DNA from: Acanthaster planci
Lineage: Eukaryota > Echinodermata > Asteroidea > Valvatida > Acanthasteridae
Assembly (NCBI RefSeq): GCF_001949145.1
Contig: NW_019091375.1
Location: 579,081 to 590,910 of the forward strand
Reading direction: 5' to 3'
DNA length: 11,830 nucleotides
Of this stretch, positions 1 to 8,500 are shown piece by piece. The notes beneath the pieces are model-generated. The model saw only the letters and a list, made by a program, of their open reading frames with translations, ran no database searches and was not told where the DNA came from. The position numbers were made by a program, and so were the translations under genes. Numbering within the stretch: the first letter of the stretch is position 1; each line of letters opens with the position of its first letter.

Positions 1-159
1 CAGTGTAATAGACCGATCAATTAAGCCCCACCCCCTGCGCACGTTGGCACTTAGAACGTCCTCTTCTCCAATTCCACGCTGCTTCCTCCAGTCGCGCGCA
101 TCATACACGCGCGCGGGCATGTCGGATTTTGTGCACGCATGTCTGACACAAATCACTGC

Positions 160-595
160 TGTGATTGGTCAGAACACAACTGGGCGGGGCGTAATGGATC
201 GGTCCATTCGACAACCACAATTAGAAGCCATTACCAATTATCGTATAGCGCCGAAGGCGCAAGATGGACAACTCTGCCCAAAAGGTGTAATTACCATGGG
301 CGCCATTCGAGCAAGCGATACACCTGCGTGTTTTACGGTAATGCTTTGGCGCAGGCTCACCAGGTGCACGTGCCTGTCGCAGCGCCTGCGCCTATGCAGT
401 AATGTGCATTGCGCAAGCGTATCGCTTGCTCAAATGGCGCCTATGCGATTACAACAATTTACGTGTATTCGCGGTGAAGTTCTCCATCTTGCGCCGCTAC
501 GCGGCGCTATACGATCTTTGGCCATTACTGTGGTGGCACAACGCTCATGGACAGGTGGTACGCGCGCCTTACATGCCTCTTCGACCAATGAGTGC
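160..595. repeat. Large imperfect foldback (inverted repeat), centre near 370
   Basis: Matched inverted segments are nested around one centre: 348-356 with 384-392 (9/9), 299-320 with 420-441 (21/22), 256-268 with 483-495 (13/13), 241-252 with 503-514 (12/12), 202-207 with 547-552 (6/6) and 164-170 with 583-589 (7/7). The paired coordinates always sum to about 740-755, so this is one long hairpin with small indels rather than scattered matches. Such structure is typical of a non-autonomous foldback or MITE-type element. No transposase frame is present. Ends and target-site duplication could not be fixed by eye. Confidence 0.7.
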
Positions 596-605
596 GTTCG
601 ATTAG

Positions 606-660
606 CTTACACGTGTAAGTCAAACCTACACGAGAGCGTTCGTTTAGCCATCACGTGATG
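606..660. repeat. Pair of perfect palindromes
   Basis: A 14-bp perfect palindrome (CTTACACGTGTAAG, 606-619) is followed after 29 bases by a 12-bp perfect palindrome (CATCACGTGATG, 649-660). Both are centred on the E-box core CACGTG. They sit just outside the foldback and probably belong to the same repeat complex. Confidence 0.55.
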
Positions 661-838
661 TTCGTGCCTGCCCTGGTGTCAGCCACCACTACCCAAACGG
701 GCAAGCGGGTCTCTGGAGGCTGCCCGAGTGTAATGACGTCACGGATGGACTGTTCGAGCATGGACGTATATGACGGAACGTGGCGGGGACTTGACCTTTT
801 TCCCAGAATGCCTTGGAAAACACACTGCAGCGTTCGAT

Positions 839-890
839 AAGCCTCATTTTGAGGCTTCCCTTGAGTGTAACACCGGTGTGTTCAGGGAAG
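839..890. repeat. Hairpin cluster
   Basis: A perfect stem AAGCCTCA/TGAGGCTT (839-846 with 850-857, loop TTT) partly overlaps a second stem CTTCCCT/AGGGAAG (855-861 with 884-890). The second stem encloses the palindrome CACCGGTG. This belongs to the same inverted-repeat-rich DNA. Confidence 0.45.
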
Positions 891-1006
891 CTAATCGAAC
901 GCACCCCATAGGGTGTCGCGATTTTCCAAAAGCACGCGCACGTCAAGCAGAAGAATGTGCGCCTGAGTGCGGTGCCACCGCAGTTACGGCGTCTTATAGG
1001 ATTAGT

Positions 1007-1335
1007 CTATACTGAAGTCTCCAATGTGCGTGGACGTCCCTCATTTGAGCTGTGATCAACCTTCGACCAACTCTGACGAATCTTTCTGGGTCTCCAGTAG
1101 TAGACGGCGGGCAAAGTGGCAAAAATGACCACTATGACGGTCACAACAATGACCAGAATGGTATCTCGTGTTTTCCATCCACTCTTGGGCTTGTCTGCCG
1201 CCGGTTTTACAGGGTTAATGTTGGGCTCAGAGCCAAGGTTGTTTGGGGGGATGCCTGTTGTCTTTACTGTACCTTCTCTGGACCACGACGAGGTGGTAAT
1301 CCATTCGACTTTGGCCGGTTCGTTCAGGGAGCCCT
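1007..1335 (-). CDS. Exon 3 of the TNFR-like gene: stalk, transmembrane helix and short tail
   Basis: This exon encodes residues 146-254 and a TAG stop. The stalk is rich in Thr, Ser, Pro, Asn and Lys and could be O-glycosylated. The membrane helix reads ILVIVVTVIVVIFATLPAV, preceded by KTRDT and followed by YYWRPRK, so it matches a type I topology with a basic cytoplasmic flank. The tail ends LETSV. One weak donor (TCGAAG|GTTGAT) sits in the tail. If it were used, the tail would continue into an exon further left or outside the window. No AATAAA signal for this strand is visible between 1006 and 1, so the transcript end is not located. Confidence 0.75.
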
Positions 1336-3545
1336 CTGTGGAATGCAAGAAGGCAATTGAAAGTTCCATGAAGTTAAGACTGTTTACAGAGGACACCTTA
1401 TGGCGATTGGTGAAACAGAGTCGCGCACCAGCTTTCGAGTTATTGTGCGATAATAATTGTCAAGTGTCGTCGATTAAAAAAAAAGATACATGACAGTTCT
1501 CAGTACCATCAGTCCTTCATTGTCACTGCTCTTTGTTAATAATTCATCTTTGTTGAAATCAGCAGAAATAAACAAAAATGGCAGGACTATTAACAAAGTT
1601 AATTCACTGATGGTTCTGCATGTCTGACCTGTCGATTTAGACACGACTTTGCTGGGGTCACAGGGGTCCATCATCGCTGACAGATTTGTGAAGTTATTGG
1701 GATCCCCGGGCAGCCTACAGGCGTGAATGGTTTCGTCCAGGACACAGTCTGCCACTGCGCACTCTGTTGCCGAGCAGGAGGTATCAGCGAAGACAGAGCA
1801 TGGGTTTATCTCCTGAACCCCGAAGTTACACCGAATGCAGGGCATGCAGAAGTAATATCTGTCGGCAGAGGTATAGGCAAACAAAGGAACTTGTTATAAG
1901 GATGCCGTCCATACTTTTAACACATAGGAACTGGGGCCAAATTAACGAATTAAGGGATAAGATAATCTACTTTCCTGGGAGATTCACAGGGCATATACCA
2001 TGGGACTATATACGCAAAGACGTTAAAATTACATGGTTTTAATACTTTCTATGAAAATTCAGTGGCAAGCACTGTTGATGCCTTCTCATCCTCAAAGGAA
2101 AGATAAGCCATGTTTAAACGATGTGGCTACAGCCTCTGCGATATATACACTCGAGTTATTTCAAGCTGCAGCCACGAACTTTCGGCACGGCCCATCTCCT
2201 TTCAGTCACTAATCGGCCAAGTTCTCCAGGTCGGAGCCTCGCGGTACCGTCATCGTACAAAAGAATAACCCTATCACGTCACTCGTTATTCTCATGAGTA
2301 TATCTCAACAAGTCAAATCATTCTTCAACATGTCACTGTTCAGTGCCAAAGCATGCACATAATGCTATAAAGGACAATTAGAAATGATAGTGCAGATGTC
2401 AAATGCATCTGCGTCTCCGGAAAATTGGTGGTCATACCGCTGGTTTATGTATTTCAAAAACCTACGGACAATGTACATCTACATGTCTACACGAGCACAG
2501 TATGAGCCGCATACGTATCCCGAAAGTGGAGACGGCCATCACACCCAAGGCGCATGTCTTCAAGCGCGCGCGCACTTTGGCAAATCAAGACATTCTATTG
2601 GTTGGAGGGAAATTTAACGCACGGGCACGGGGCGTACAGCCCTGCGGTAATGGCTACTAAATATGTTCCATTGATTTGTCTATACAGTGATGGCCATGGC
2701 GCAACTCTTGGCTTGTGGACATGTGCACGAGCATCACATTGTTACACCCTGCTCCGATCAACAGAGGTTTTTCATGTGACATAAAATAATGACAGGTAAG
2801 GGCATTTCAGGAAGCATACTGTGTCCGTGGAAGCGCGTACATTCTCGAATGTTTATTTCTATCGGTAACTTCATGTACGCCGAAATGTTGAGAGACTTTG
2901 AAGACGCATGCATTTCCGCGAACCTGAATTGCATACCGACCGTCTAATATCACGTGCCTGAAAATCCTCTATATAGGGTGCAGTGAATGAGCCAGTTCGT
3001 TATTTCAACAGCGCATGCCATGCCCAAAATGAAGCGCTTTCGAGGCCGTTCGGAGGGAACGTGCGAGGTGTTTCCCAATCCGCAACGCGGCCAAAACATA
3101 GGTATCAGGACAAAAATGGCCGAATGACCTTGGACAAGCAAGCCCGCTTTGCTCCCAGGTCGAAGGACCTTGCTTTTTTAAAGTTCTGAAGTGTCTCATT
3201 GCGTCATGGATGATGGTACCCGGCGCTGGCATGCATCAAGTCATCCCACTGAACAATGTATCATGTCACGTGAACTTATCACCAGTCTCGTTCATGGGCG
3301 TGACCATCCGGAGTTAGCAGTCTTTAATTATTGACTTACTTAATTCGGCCGTTCTTTCTGATGCGTTCATGGTAGGTCTCACCCGGTACTCTGTCTGCGT
3401 TTTTCACCACCACGACGTACTCGGTCCTTTTCTTACAGGCGGGCCATGCCGTGTACACAGCCGGATTGCTGTCAGCTTGATACTGAACGCATAGGACTGA
3501 GCCGACAAGGAAGACCAGGGTAGTGCACTGAAGAATTCTCCGCAT
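1007..3545 (-). CDS. TNF-receptor-superfamily-like type I membrane protein, three exons (join 3545-3340, 1858-1629, 1335-1007)
   Basis: The spliced frame encodes 254 residues and is predicted to be a cell-surface receptor for a TNF-family-like ligand. Residues 1 to about 20 form a signal peptide (MRR followed by a hydrophobic core ending LVGSVLCV). A TNFR cysteine-rich domain uses C37, C73, C76, C79, C89 and C97. The run C-x2-C-x2-C-x9-C-x7-C, with EINPC and ADTSC, closely resembles the A1-B2 module of mammalian TNFR domains. Cysteines 102, 107, 116 and 135 form an incomplete second cluster, with sequons NFT at 124 and NLS at 127. A polar stalk (146-203) precedes a transmembrane helix (about 204-225) and a basic stop-transfer RPRKIR. 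The 28-residue tail has no death domain and no clear TRAF motif. The start codon has A at -3. Both junctions preserve frame: AA|GTAAGT to ACAG|A, and ACAG|GTCAGA to ACAG|AG. Family membership is well supported. Ligand, signalling and orthology are unknown, and the 3' end could be incomplete. Confidence 0.8.
1336..1628 (-). other. Intron 2 of the TNFR-like gene
   Basis: This short phase-1 intron of 293 nt starts GTCAGA. It ends with a pyrimidine tract (TTGCCTTCTTGCATTCCACAG), and a branch-point-like CTTAACT lies about 45 nt upstream of the acceptor. The intron is AT-rich, with an A-run near 1476-1485. Read-through from exon 2 stays open until a stop at 1474-1476 and encodes a hydrophobic patch (TLLIVLPFLFI). 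Confidence 0.7.
1629..1858 (-). CDS. Exon 2 of the TNFR-like gene: cysteine-rich domain
   Basis: This exon encodes the last base of codon 69, codons 70-145 and the first base of codon 146. It carries nine of the ten mature extracellular cysteines: five of the six that complete the TNFR module, then C102, C107, C116 and C135. The stretch from YYFC to TSC aligns without gaps in its first half to a canonical TNFR cysteine pattern, where C2, C3 and C4 are each separated by two residues. Two overlapping-range N-glycosylation sequons (NFT, NLS) follow. The acceptor CCGACAG|A and donor ACAG|GTCAGA are both good. The coding frame continues open into the intron for about 50 codons, so the donor was chosen by its consensus and by the phase match to exon 3. 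Confidence 0.8.
1859..3339 (-). other. Intron 1 of the TNFR-like gene
   Basis: This 1481-nt phase-2 intron starts GTAAGTC. It ends with a pyrimidine-rich tract (CCTTTGTTTGCC, then CTCTGCCGACAG). It holds no open frame with recognisable protein features. Its content is AT-rich unique sequence plus a CG-rich patch around 2550-2660 (alternating GC at 2565-2573) that looks like repeat remnant. TATA-like words such as the one near 2970 are present but have no supporting context. Confidence 0.7.
3340..3545 (-). CDS. Exon 1 of the TNFR-like gene: signal peptide and first cysteine
   Basis: This exon encodes residues 1-68 plus two bases of codon 69. The first ATG has a favourable context (AACAATGC) and opens a typical signal sequence: basic MRR, a hydrophobic core LVFLVGSVL, then a small-residue region with likely cleavage after C19 or V20. 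The mature part contains a single cysteine, C37, followed by KKRTEYVVVV and a charged stretch. The exon ends at an almost ideal donor, AA|GTAAGTC. Without splicing, translation would stop at once, because the TAA inside that donor is in frame. A second donor-like site (CCGG|GTGAGA) lies upstream but leaves phase 1, which does not fit the exon 2 acceptor. Confidence 0.78.
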
Positions 3546-4197
3546 TGTTCTCGCGGTCCCTTTTATTCCTTAACATAAGAAAAGAACATAAGAAAACAAT
3601 TAAAAGTGACACCTTTAAATGGAAGTCAAATTAAAAAAGTCAGTGGATGAATAAAAGTGATTTTGTATGTGAAATTGATTCTATTGAAGGCTTTCAAAGA
3701 TTTTACTCAGTTCATTATATGGACGATACGGGCGTTTCTAAGTAGTGTGCCATGCGTTGGCCAATCACGTGCACAATGCACGAAATCTTGGACCCTTTCC
3801 AAACGCGAAAGGTGGGTTGATAAATTTGGGCAGAAAACTTCTCAATGAACCCTGTTTTCCGGGTATAACATCGCAGCAACAGCGCCTTCAGTTTATCAGA
3901 ACAAGCATGATCAATGCTAATTATTTTTGAGCAAGGTAACCAAAACCAAATGCTATGCACATGTAGTTTGTATGGGCTTAAATTAATGGTATAGGACGCC
4001 CCCAACGATGGAACCAAGTCAGTTTGTTTGAGAATTTGTCCATTGATTTGCGTTGAGTTTGTCTATGGAAAAAACACCCCGACGCCCAAAAAGGTCAAAA
4101 TTAGTTCGTACGGGCATTTGGTGCACCGTGACAGTACGCGGTTGCATGTTCCCACTTCCCACAGCATTCAGACAATACAAGGTCGCTTCCTGGGAAC

Positions 4198-4207
4198 GGG
4201 GAATCCC
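4198..4207. promoter_or_regulatory. NF-kB/Rel consensus site
   Basis: GGGGAATCCC matches GGGRNWYYCC at every position and lies about 650 bases upstream of the TNFR-like start codon. TNFR-family genes are often Rel-regulated, which makes the site plausible. However, about one such match is expected by chance in this much DNA when both strands are counted. Confidence 0.25.
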
Positions 4208-4400
4208 CCTTTTGCACGTAATTGCGGCGTAATGACGAGTGTACGCTTGTGCGTGGGAGTTGTTCAGGGTGTTGCAATCTACATGTTAAAGGGGAATTTT
4301 TTGTACTCATGGCGCTGTACCAACTCGTGCAAAATGAACCTTGAAAAGAAGCCCGGGGCACTGTTTGCTGCAGGACGCGAAGGCACGATCGACGCTCGTG

Positions 4401-4452
4401 AAATGGAAAAAAACAAAAACAAAAAAACCAAAAACAAAGACACACACAAAAG
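4401..4452 (+). repeat. A-rich low-complexity tract
   Basis: The tract is a run of A with interspersed C (units such as AAAAAC), ending in a short CA repeat. It explains the Asn/Lys-rich stretch of a plus-strand open frame and the Phe/Cys-rich stretch of a minus-strand open frame here, neither of which looks genuine. Confidence 0.8.
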
Positions 4453-5978
4453 TGGCTCGACACAACAATGTGATGATACATATTTGGCCCACGTACTGCA
4501 TGAAATAGAACTAAGTGGCCTTGTCTTGCAGATAAGGTAACAAAACGAATTTCACAAACTGACATAAAACAAACCGAATACACTGTGTAGGCTTTCAAAA
4601 AGGCCTAATTGTAATACATGATACTTTGTTTCTGCAGGGTGAAAAATATACACAACTGTAAACATCCATGACATGTATAATTCCCATTAATATTTTCACA
4701 TGTAAACCAGGTTCTTATTAAACATGTAAGACTTAATTAGTAAAATACAAGGAAATACTCTCTATCGAAACTTCTGGAGTATATTTTTCTTCCTTTTTGT
4801 CGTTGCCATCGTGACTGTGACTGGGGTTAAGTAGGTCGGTCCATGCACCTAATAAGACAGTCACTGCGATTTAGTGACAGATATCATTCCATTCCGTCGA
4901 CTCGCAGTTCGAGATTTATTTATAGAAACTTGCGTAGCGGCTGCGTACCTCTGCTAGCGGTGGTCGCCTTTGATGAGCCTTCCGAAATTCGGCGAACCCT
5001 GGGAACTTAAGCCTCATAAGAGTCACGAGGATTTGACTCACAAAACGTTCAGACTAAGTTCAGCATAATTCTCTAAACGAAGCCCAACTGAGCAGCCAGG
5101 TGAACCTCTAAACAAAATGGGGACAACATAACCTCAACCTAGCTACAGACGCAAAACGCATTTTCAAAACACAACAGAAAGACTATCATGCGTTGATGTG
5201 CAGAAACTTCGGGACGGATGTTTCTGGTAAATATGACACAATAACGTTCGAAGTGCATTATTACCAATCAGTTGAATCCCAGATAAGACTTGAAGCTTTG
5301 CATCACAAAGGGATAGACTTTACTAGCCAAACTAATCCTACAATATTTTTTCTCATATTCAAGCACCATTTCGTCACCTTGGCAACTAAAAAAGGAGTTT
5401 ACTGGTTTTGATTGGCTCGAAAATTCCACTTGGTTATTGTAATTTGTCTTGGTTTCGAGGCACCAAAAGGCAACAAAACATGTCAAGGATAGGAATACAG
5501 TATTCGATCCTTAGCTGAACTTTGTAATCACCCAACTTGAGCCATTCGTTGAACTGATTTAAACAATTGACAAGAAGCGCTTATGTGACACCACAGACAA
5601 TCACTCCATGATGTAACAGTCAACTGAACGATAAAGCATGACTGGCATTCCAACATACCACAGATGGACCTAGTTTTGCCCAGTTTTTCGCCTCGAGGCA
5701 CAGTGAATAACAATACAAGAGCCATGGACCCGCTACCTACTGCACATCTACCTGCAGTGCGCATCTGCATCACACAGTTAATTGCACAATCGCCCCGACA
5801 CTGAACCCAGTGATGAATGGAAAATGGGAGTGTATGTCTGGCAGCCTATGTCGCACTCCTGTCAAACTCGTGTTACGCGCGTGCAGGGTCCTGTTCCGAC
5901 CATTTAATATCATATGCAGCAAGGTATGAGAGGAGAGACCCCCCCTGCTTTGTGTTGGTCATTGTCCCGCAGGAATCT

Positions 5979-5988
5979 GGGGAATTCC
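5979..5988. promoter_or_regulatory. NF-kB/Rel consensus site (distal)
   Basis: GGGGAATTCC is a full match to GGGRNWYYCC, about 2.4 kb upstream of the TNFR-like gene. Function is only inferred from the motif. The surrounding sequence is G-run-rich and gives no other promoter evidence. Confidence 0.15.
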
Positions 5989-6059
5989 TTTCAGACATCG
6001 GGGGGGGTGTTAAGTAACAATAGTCTGGAATGTTTATGGGGATGGGGGGTACCCCTCGG

Positions 6060-6060
6060 N
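6060..6060. other. Undetermined base (N)
   Basis: A single ambiguous base lies between a GC-rich patch with G runs (6000-6007 and about 6040-6048) and unique sequence. It marks a difficult stretch in the assembly or a polymorphic site. Confidence 0.95.
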
Positions 6061-6530
6061 TCTCATTTCTTGCTGGGTATATTTAATATCACTCTGAATG
6101 TATCGTTACCATCATGCAATCTGTAATTGTATGGAGCCATGGCGAATCGTTCTGACTCTTCTCTGTTTATGTTGTCGTATTATTTGTTGCATATCCTCTT
6201 TAAGGCGTGGTAAAATCGATTTTATGTATCGAAAGAAAATACGTGCAATTGTTTTACACTGAGCCGTCCATAATCATAAATACTGGCAAACAAACATCAC
6301 TGGAAGGAGCCACCATAACTTAAAACAAAAAAAATCACTTCAGTCAGAAATCATCGACTGACCCCCCCCCATAAATTTGGGCTCACGTATTATGGTAGAA
6401 GGTTACAATCCCAACCCCAAAAGGAAACCGATCTTCTGTGGTGTATTGTAAAATGTTTTAAAACTGGCGCAGTCTATTTTTCTTCCGAAACTGTGTGCCG
6501 TGTTTCCGAAAAACCCGACAATTTCCACAG

Positions 6531-6676
6531 CATTTTCGCTCAGGTTGGCAGTTTATTTCGGGATAAGAAATTTTATGTTTGACGAAAATGATTACACGGT
6601 TAGTTGCCCCTGGGAGAAAAATGGAATAACCCGTGGGAGAGCTTACGTGCTGAATTCAACGGTCAGAGGTGTGTAC
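6531..6676 (+). other. Possible orphan exon (weak)
   Basis: An acceptor-like TTTCCACAG and an ideal donor (TAC|GTAAGTA) bracket 146 nt that stay open in one frame. The frame includes NFMFDENDYTVSC and a sequon NST. An alternative acceptor, CTCAG, lies 13 nt further in. No domain is recognised, no partner exon was found within the window, and the local polypyrimidine tract is only moderate. It may be chance. Confidence 0.2.
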
Positions 6677-8316
6677 GTAAGTAAACAATACGGGTTGCAC
6701 ATGGCACTCGTGACCGCCGTCTCAGTGGAAATTTACTGCTGACAGCTCCAATGCTGCTGAAATATTCAGGTTAAAAATTCAGGGTCCATTTGGTTGCAAG
6801 GAAGAATAATACTCACAGCCAAGCTATTTCAGAATACTGAGCTGTACAGGTTGTGTTAAAAGCCCACAATATTATTGAACTTTTAACTCATACAAGCATT
6901 TCCACTACGAGTCACTGAGAGAGCTTGTAATTTGTGACGTCACGTCGAATTTTGTTAGATTTGGCTAGATTAGGGTTTAAGATGAAATAACACGGTTGAA
7001 ATGCCATAACACTCCAACGATTTTATAAAATATTGTATCTTTGATCTTAGTAACAATGAAGCTATCACGTAATTTTTTATTTTCCCAAGCACCCCAGAAA
7101 ATAGAGACATACTTATTTTTTCTACACTGGAAATACTTCCACATCTCCACTTTTCACTCAATTTTTTTTAATATTTTGCTTTCCTAAGAACCGTTCTTTT
7201 GCACCACTCTCGGAAACTGTCCACGAGGGAGGACAAGCCGCTGAAAATATTGGCATTGTTCCCGTAAATCAAAATATCCAGGTCAGGAAAGGACATTCAG
7301 AGAAATGAGTTGAATTGGTTTTACTCCACTTTTTTCCCCCTACTACCTGACCTTGAAAACTAAAAGCACCCGCATTACGAACTGCAGGCTTATTGTTGTA
7401 AACACCTTTCTATGTTTGAGCTACACGCCGTCTCTGCTCGGTGTACATGCATAATTGTGCGCCAGCATCACACATTACACTTAAATCATGAAAAATGTAA
7501 ACAACTTTTGTGCACTACTAATAATTACAACATATGAACTGGACTTACCAACTTCAAGTTGAAGGTCGATCCTAGGTCCACGTGGCCGGTCGGGCTTTCA
7601 AATTCTGGTGACGTCGTTCGCACACTGTGGACGGTACCGACTGTAAATCACAGCTAGCCTACATGTATTTGTCGGAGAACAAGTGATCCCGATTTAGGAC
7701 ACTTTGAAGTAGATTAAACGATTTTCTTGACGAACGGAATCAGTTTTCCGTTTTTGAATTCCTTAAACTGGCTGCCAGTTTTGTTGTCACTGCATGTATA
7801 CTGTGTAATGCGCGTAGTAAAACCGTCTTATCTGGATGCTGCGAAGGCCGGGTGTTTTGTGAATGAAATCACTGGGCAATGGATTAATAACCTCGCAGGC
7901 ATGCACCAATCAGACACATTGGGATATTCCATTCTTATTCAAGGGAAGAGTTCAAGAGCTCACAAGGTCATACGCCACACAGCATCATACATGTACATTG
8001 TGTACTTTAAAATGCAAAGCATTTCCTCTTTTTTCTCTTCCGACAAAGATTTTTGCGCATTTGCCTGGCAAGTTGCCCAAATCCTACAATAATCCAGACT
8101 GCGCTGTTACGCAAAACATATTAATCTGTGTATACTTTCCACGACAGCCCGCTATTTCAGGGCAGGTGCTTCGGGGGGTGTTTTACCGCTCAAACCCAGT
8201 CTGACTGGTATTTAAATATGGATTCGCGATAACATGATGTGTATACGTATTCGAGATTTTCCCAAATGCAAACTATGCATGGACGTTAGCCTTGTAATGT
8301 TGTTATATCGTTGGCA

Positions 8317-8500
8317 TGGAGTACTGTTTACAGTTTGTAACTAAGCTAGATTATGTTGCATTGCAGAAAATGATCACACTTTTGCACTGGCATTAATTTT
8401 GTCATGTTGAATTCAACTAGCTAGACCAACAACATGAAACTATTATCCAGTACTCCAAAGAATGTGATTATTGAGCCGCAAGCAGTCTTATAATGCCAGT
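8317..8500. repeat. Inverted-repeat cluster
   Basis: TGGAGTACTG (8317-8326) is inverted at 8448-8457, and ACTGGCATTA (8386-8395) is inverted at 8491-8500. Between them lies the perfect palindrome GTTGAATTCAAC (8406-8417), inside a stem CATGTTG/CAACATG (8403-8409 with 8430-8436). The two long pairs interlock rather than nest. This is probably a degraded repeat. Confidence 0.4.

Larger units (their letters stand above)
592..904. repeat. 17-bp exact inverted repeat flanking a 279-bp interior
   Basis: GTGCGTTCGATTAGCTT at 592-608 occurs exactly, inverted, at 888-904. A degenerate copy (GCGTTCGATAAGC) lies at 830-842. The interior contains the two CACGTG palindromes and an 8-bp hairpin. This could be the terminal inverted repeat of a short element, but no duplicated target site is evident. 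Confidence 0.45.
1..1006. other. Repeat-rich 3' flank of the TNFR-like gene, no gene seen
   Basis: The segment is CG-rich relative to the rest of the window and is dominated by inverted repeats, described separately. The word GAGTGTAA or AGTGTAA recurs near 2, 726 and 864, and versions of GCGTTCG-ATTAGC recur near 594, 636, 830 and, inverted, near 891. This suggests fragments of one repeat family. Long open frames on the plus strand cross the foldback and show no protein-like composition. Confidence 0.5.
3546..6530. other. Upstream flank of the TNFR-like gene, no gene seen
   Basis: This is AT-rich non-coding sequence. I found no exon with consistent splice sites and protein-like content. No TATA box sits at a usual distance from the start codon: the AATAAAAGG-like word at 3558-3566 is only about 15 bases upstream of the ATG. 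An A-rich simple repeat, two Rel-type motifs and one ambiguous base (6060) lie within. Confidence 0.4.

Noticed and set aside
44-658. 204-codon plus-strand open frame
   Set aside because: It runs straight through the foldback and overlaps other open frames. The translation has no domain, signal or compositional feature of a real protein. CG-rich inverted-repeat DNA has few stop codons.
1052-1493. Plus-strand open frames of 102 and 125 codons
   Set aside because: They are antisense shadows of exon 3 of the TNFR-like gene and its adjoining intron.
3558-3566. TATA-like word before the TNFR-like gene
   Set aside because: It is only about 15 bases from the start codon, so transcription starting 25-30 bases downstream would miss the ATG.
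4028-4598. Overlapping frames of 170 (plus) and 165 (minus) codons
   Set aside because: Both cross the A-rich simple repeat, which gives Lys/Asn or Phe/Cys runs. The plus frame begins at TTG, not ATG. Neither has a domain or supporting splice context.
7727-8204. Plus-strand frames of 121 and 113 codons
   Set aside because: They overlap each other in different frames, the longer one begins at TTG, and no family or splice-site pair supports either.
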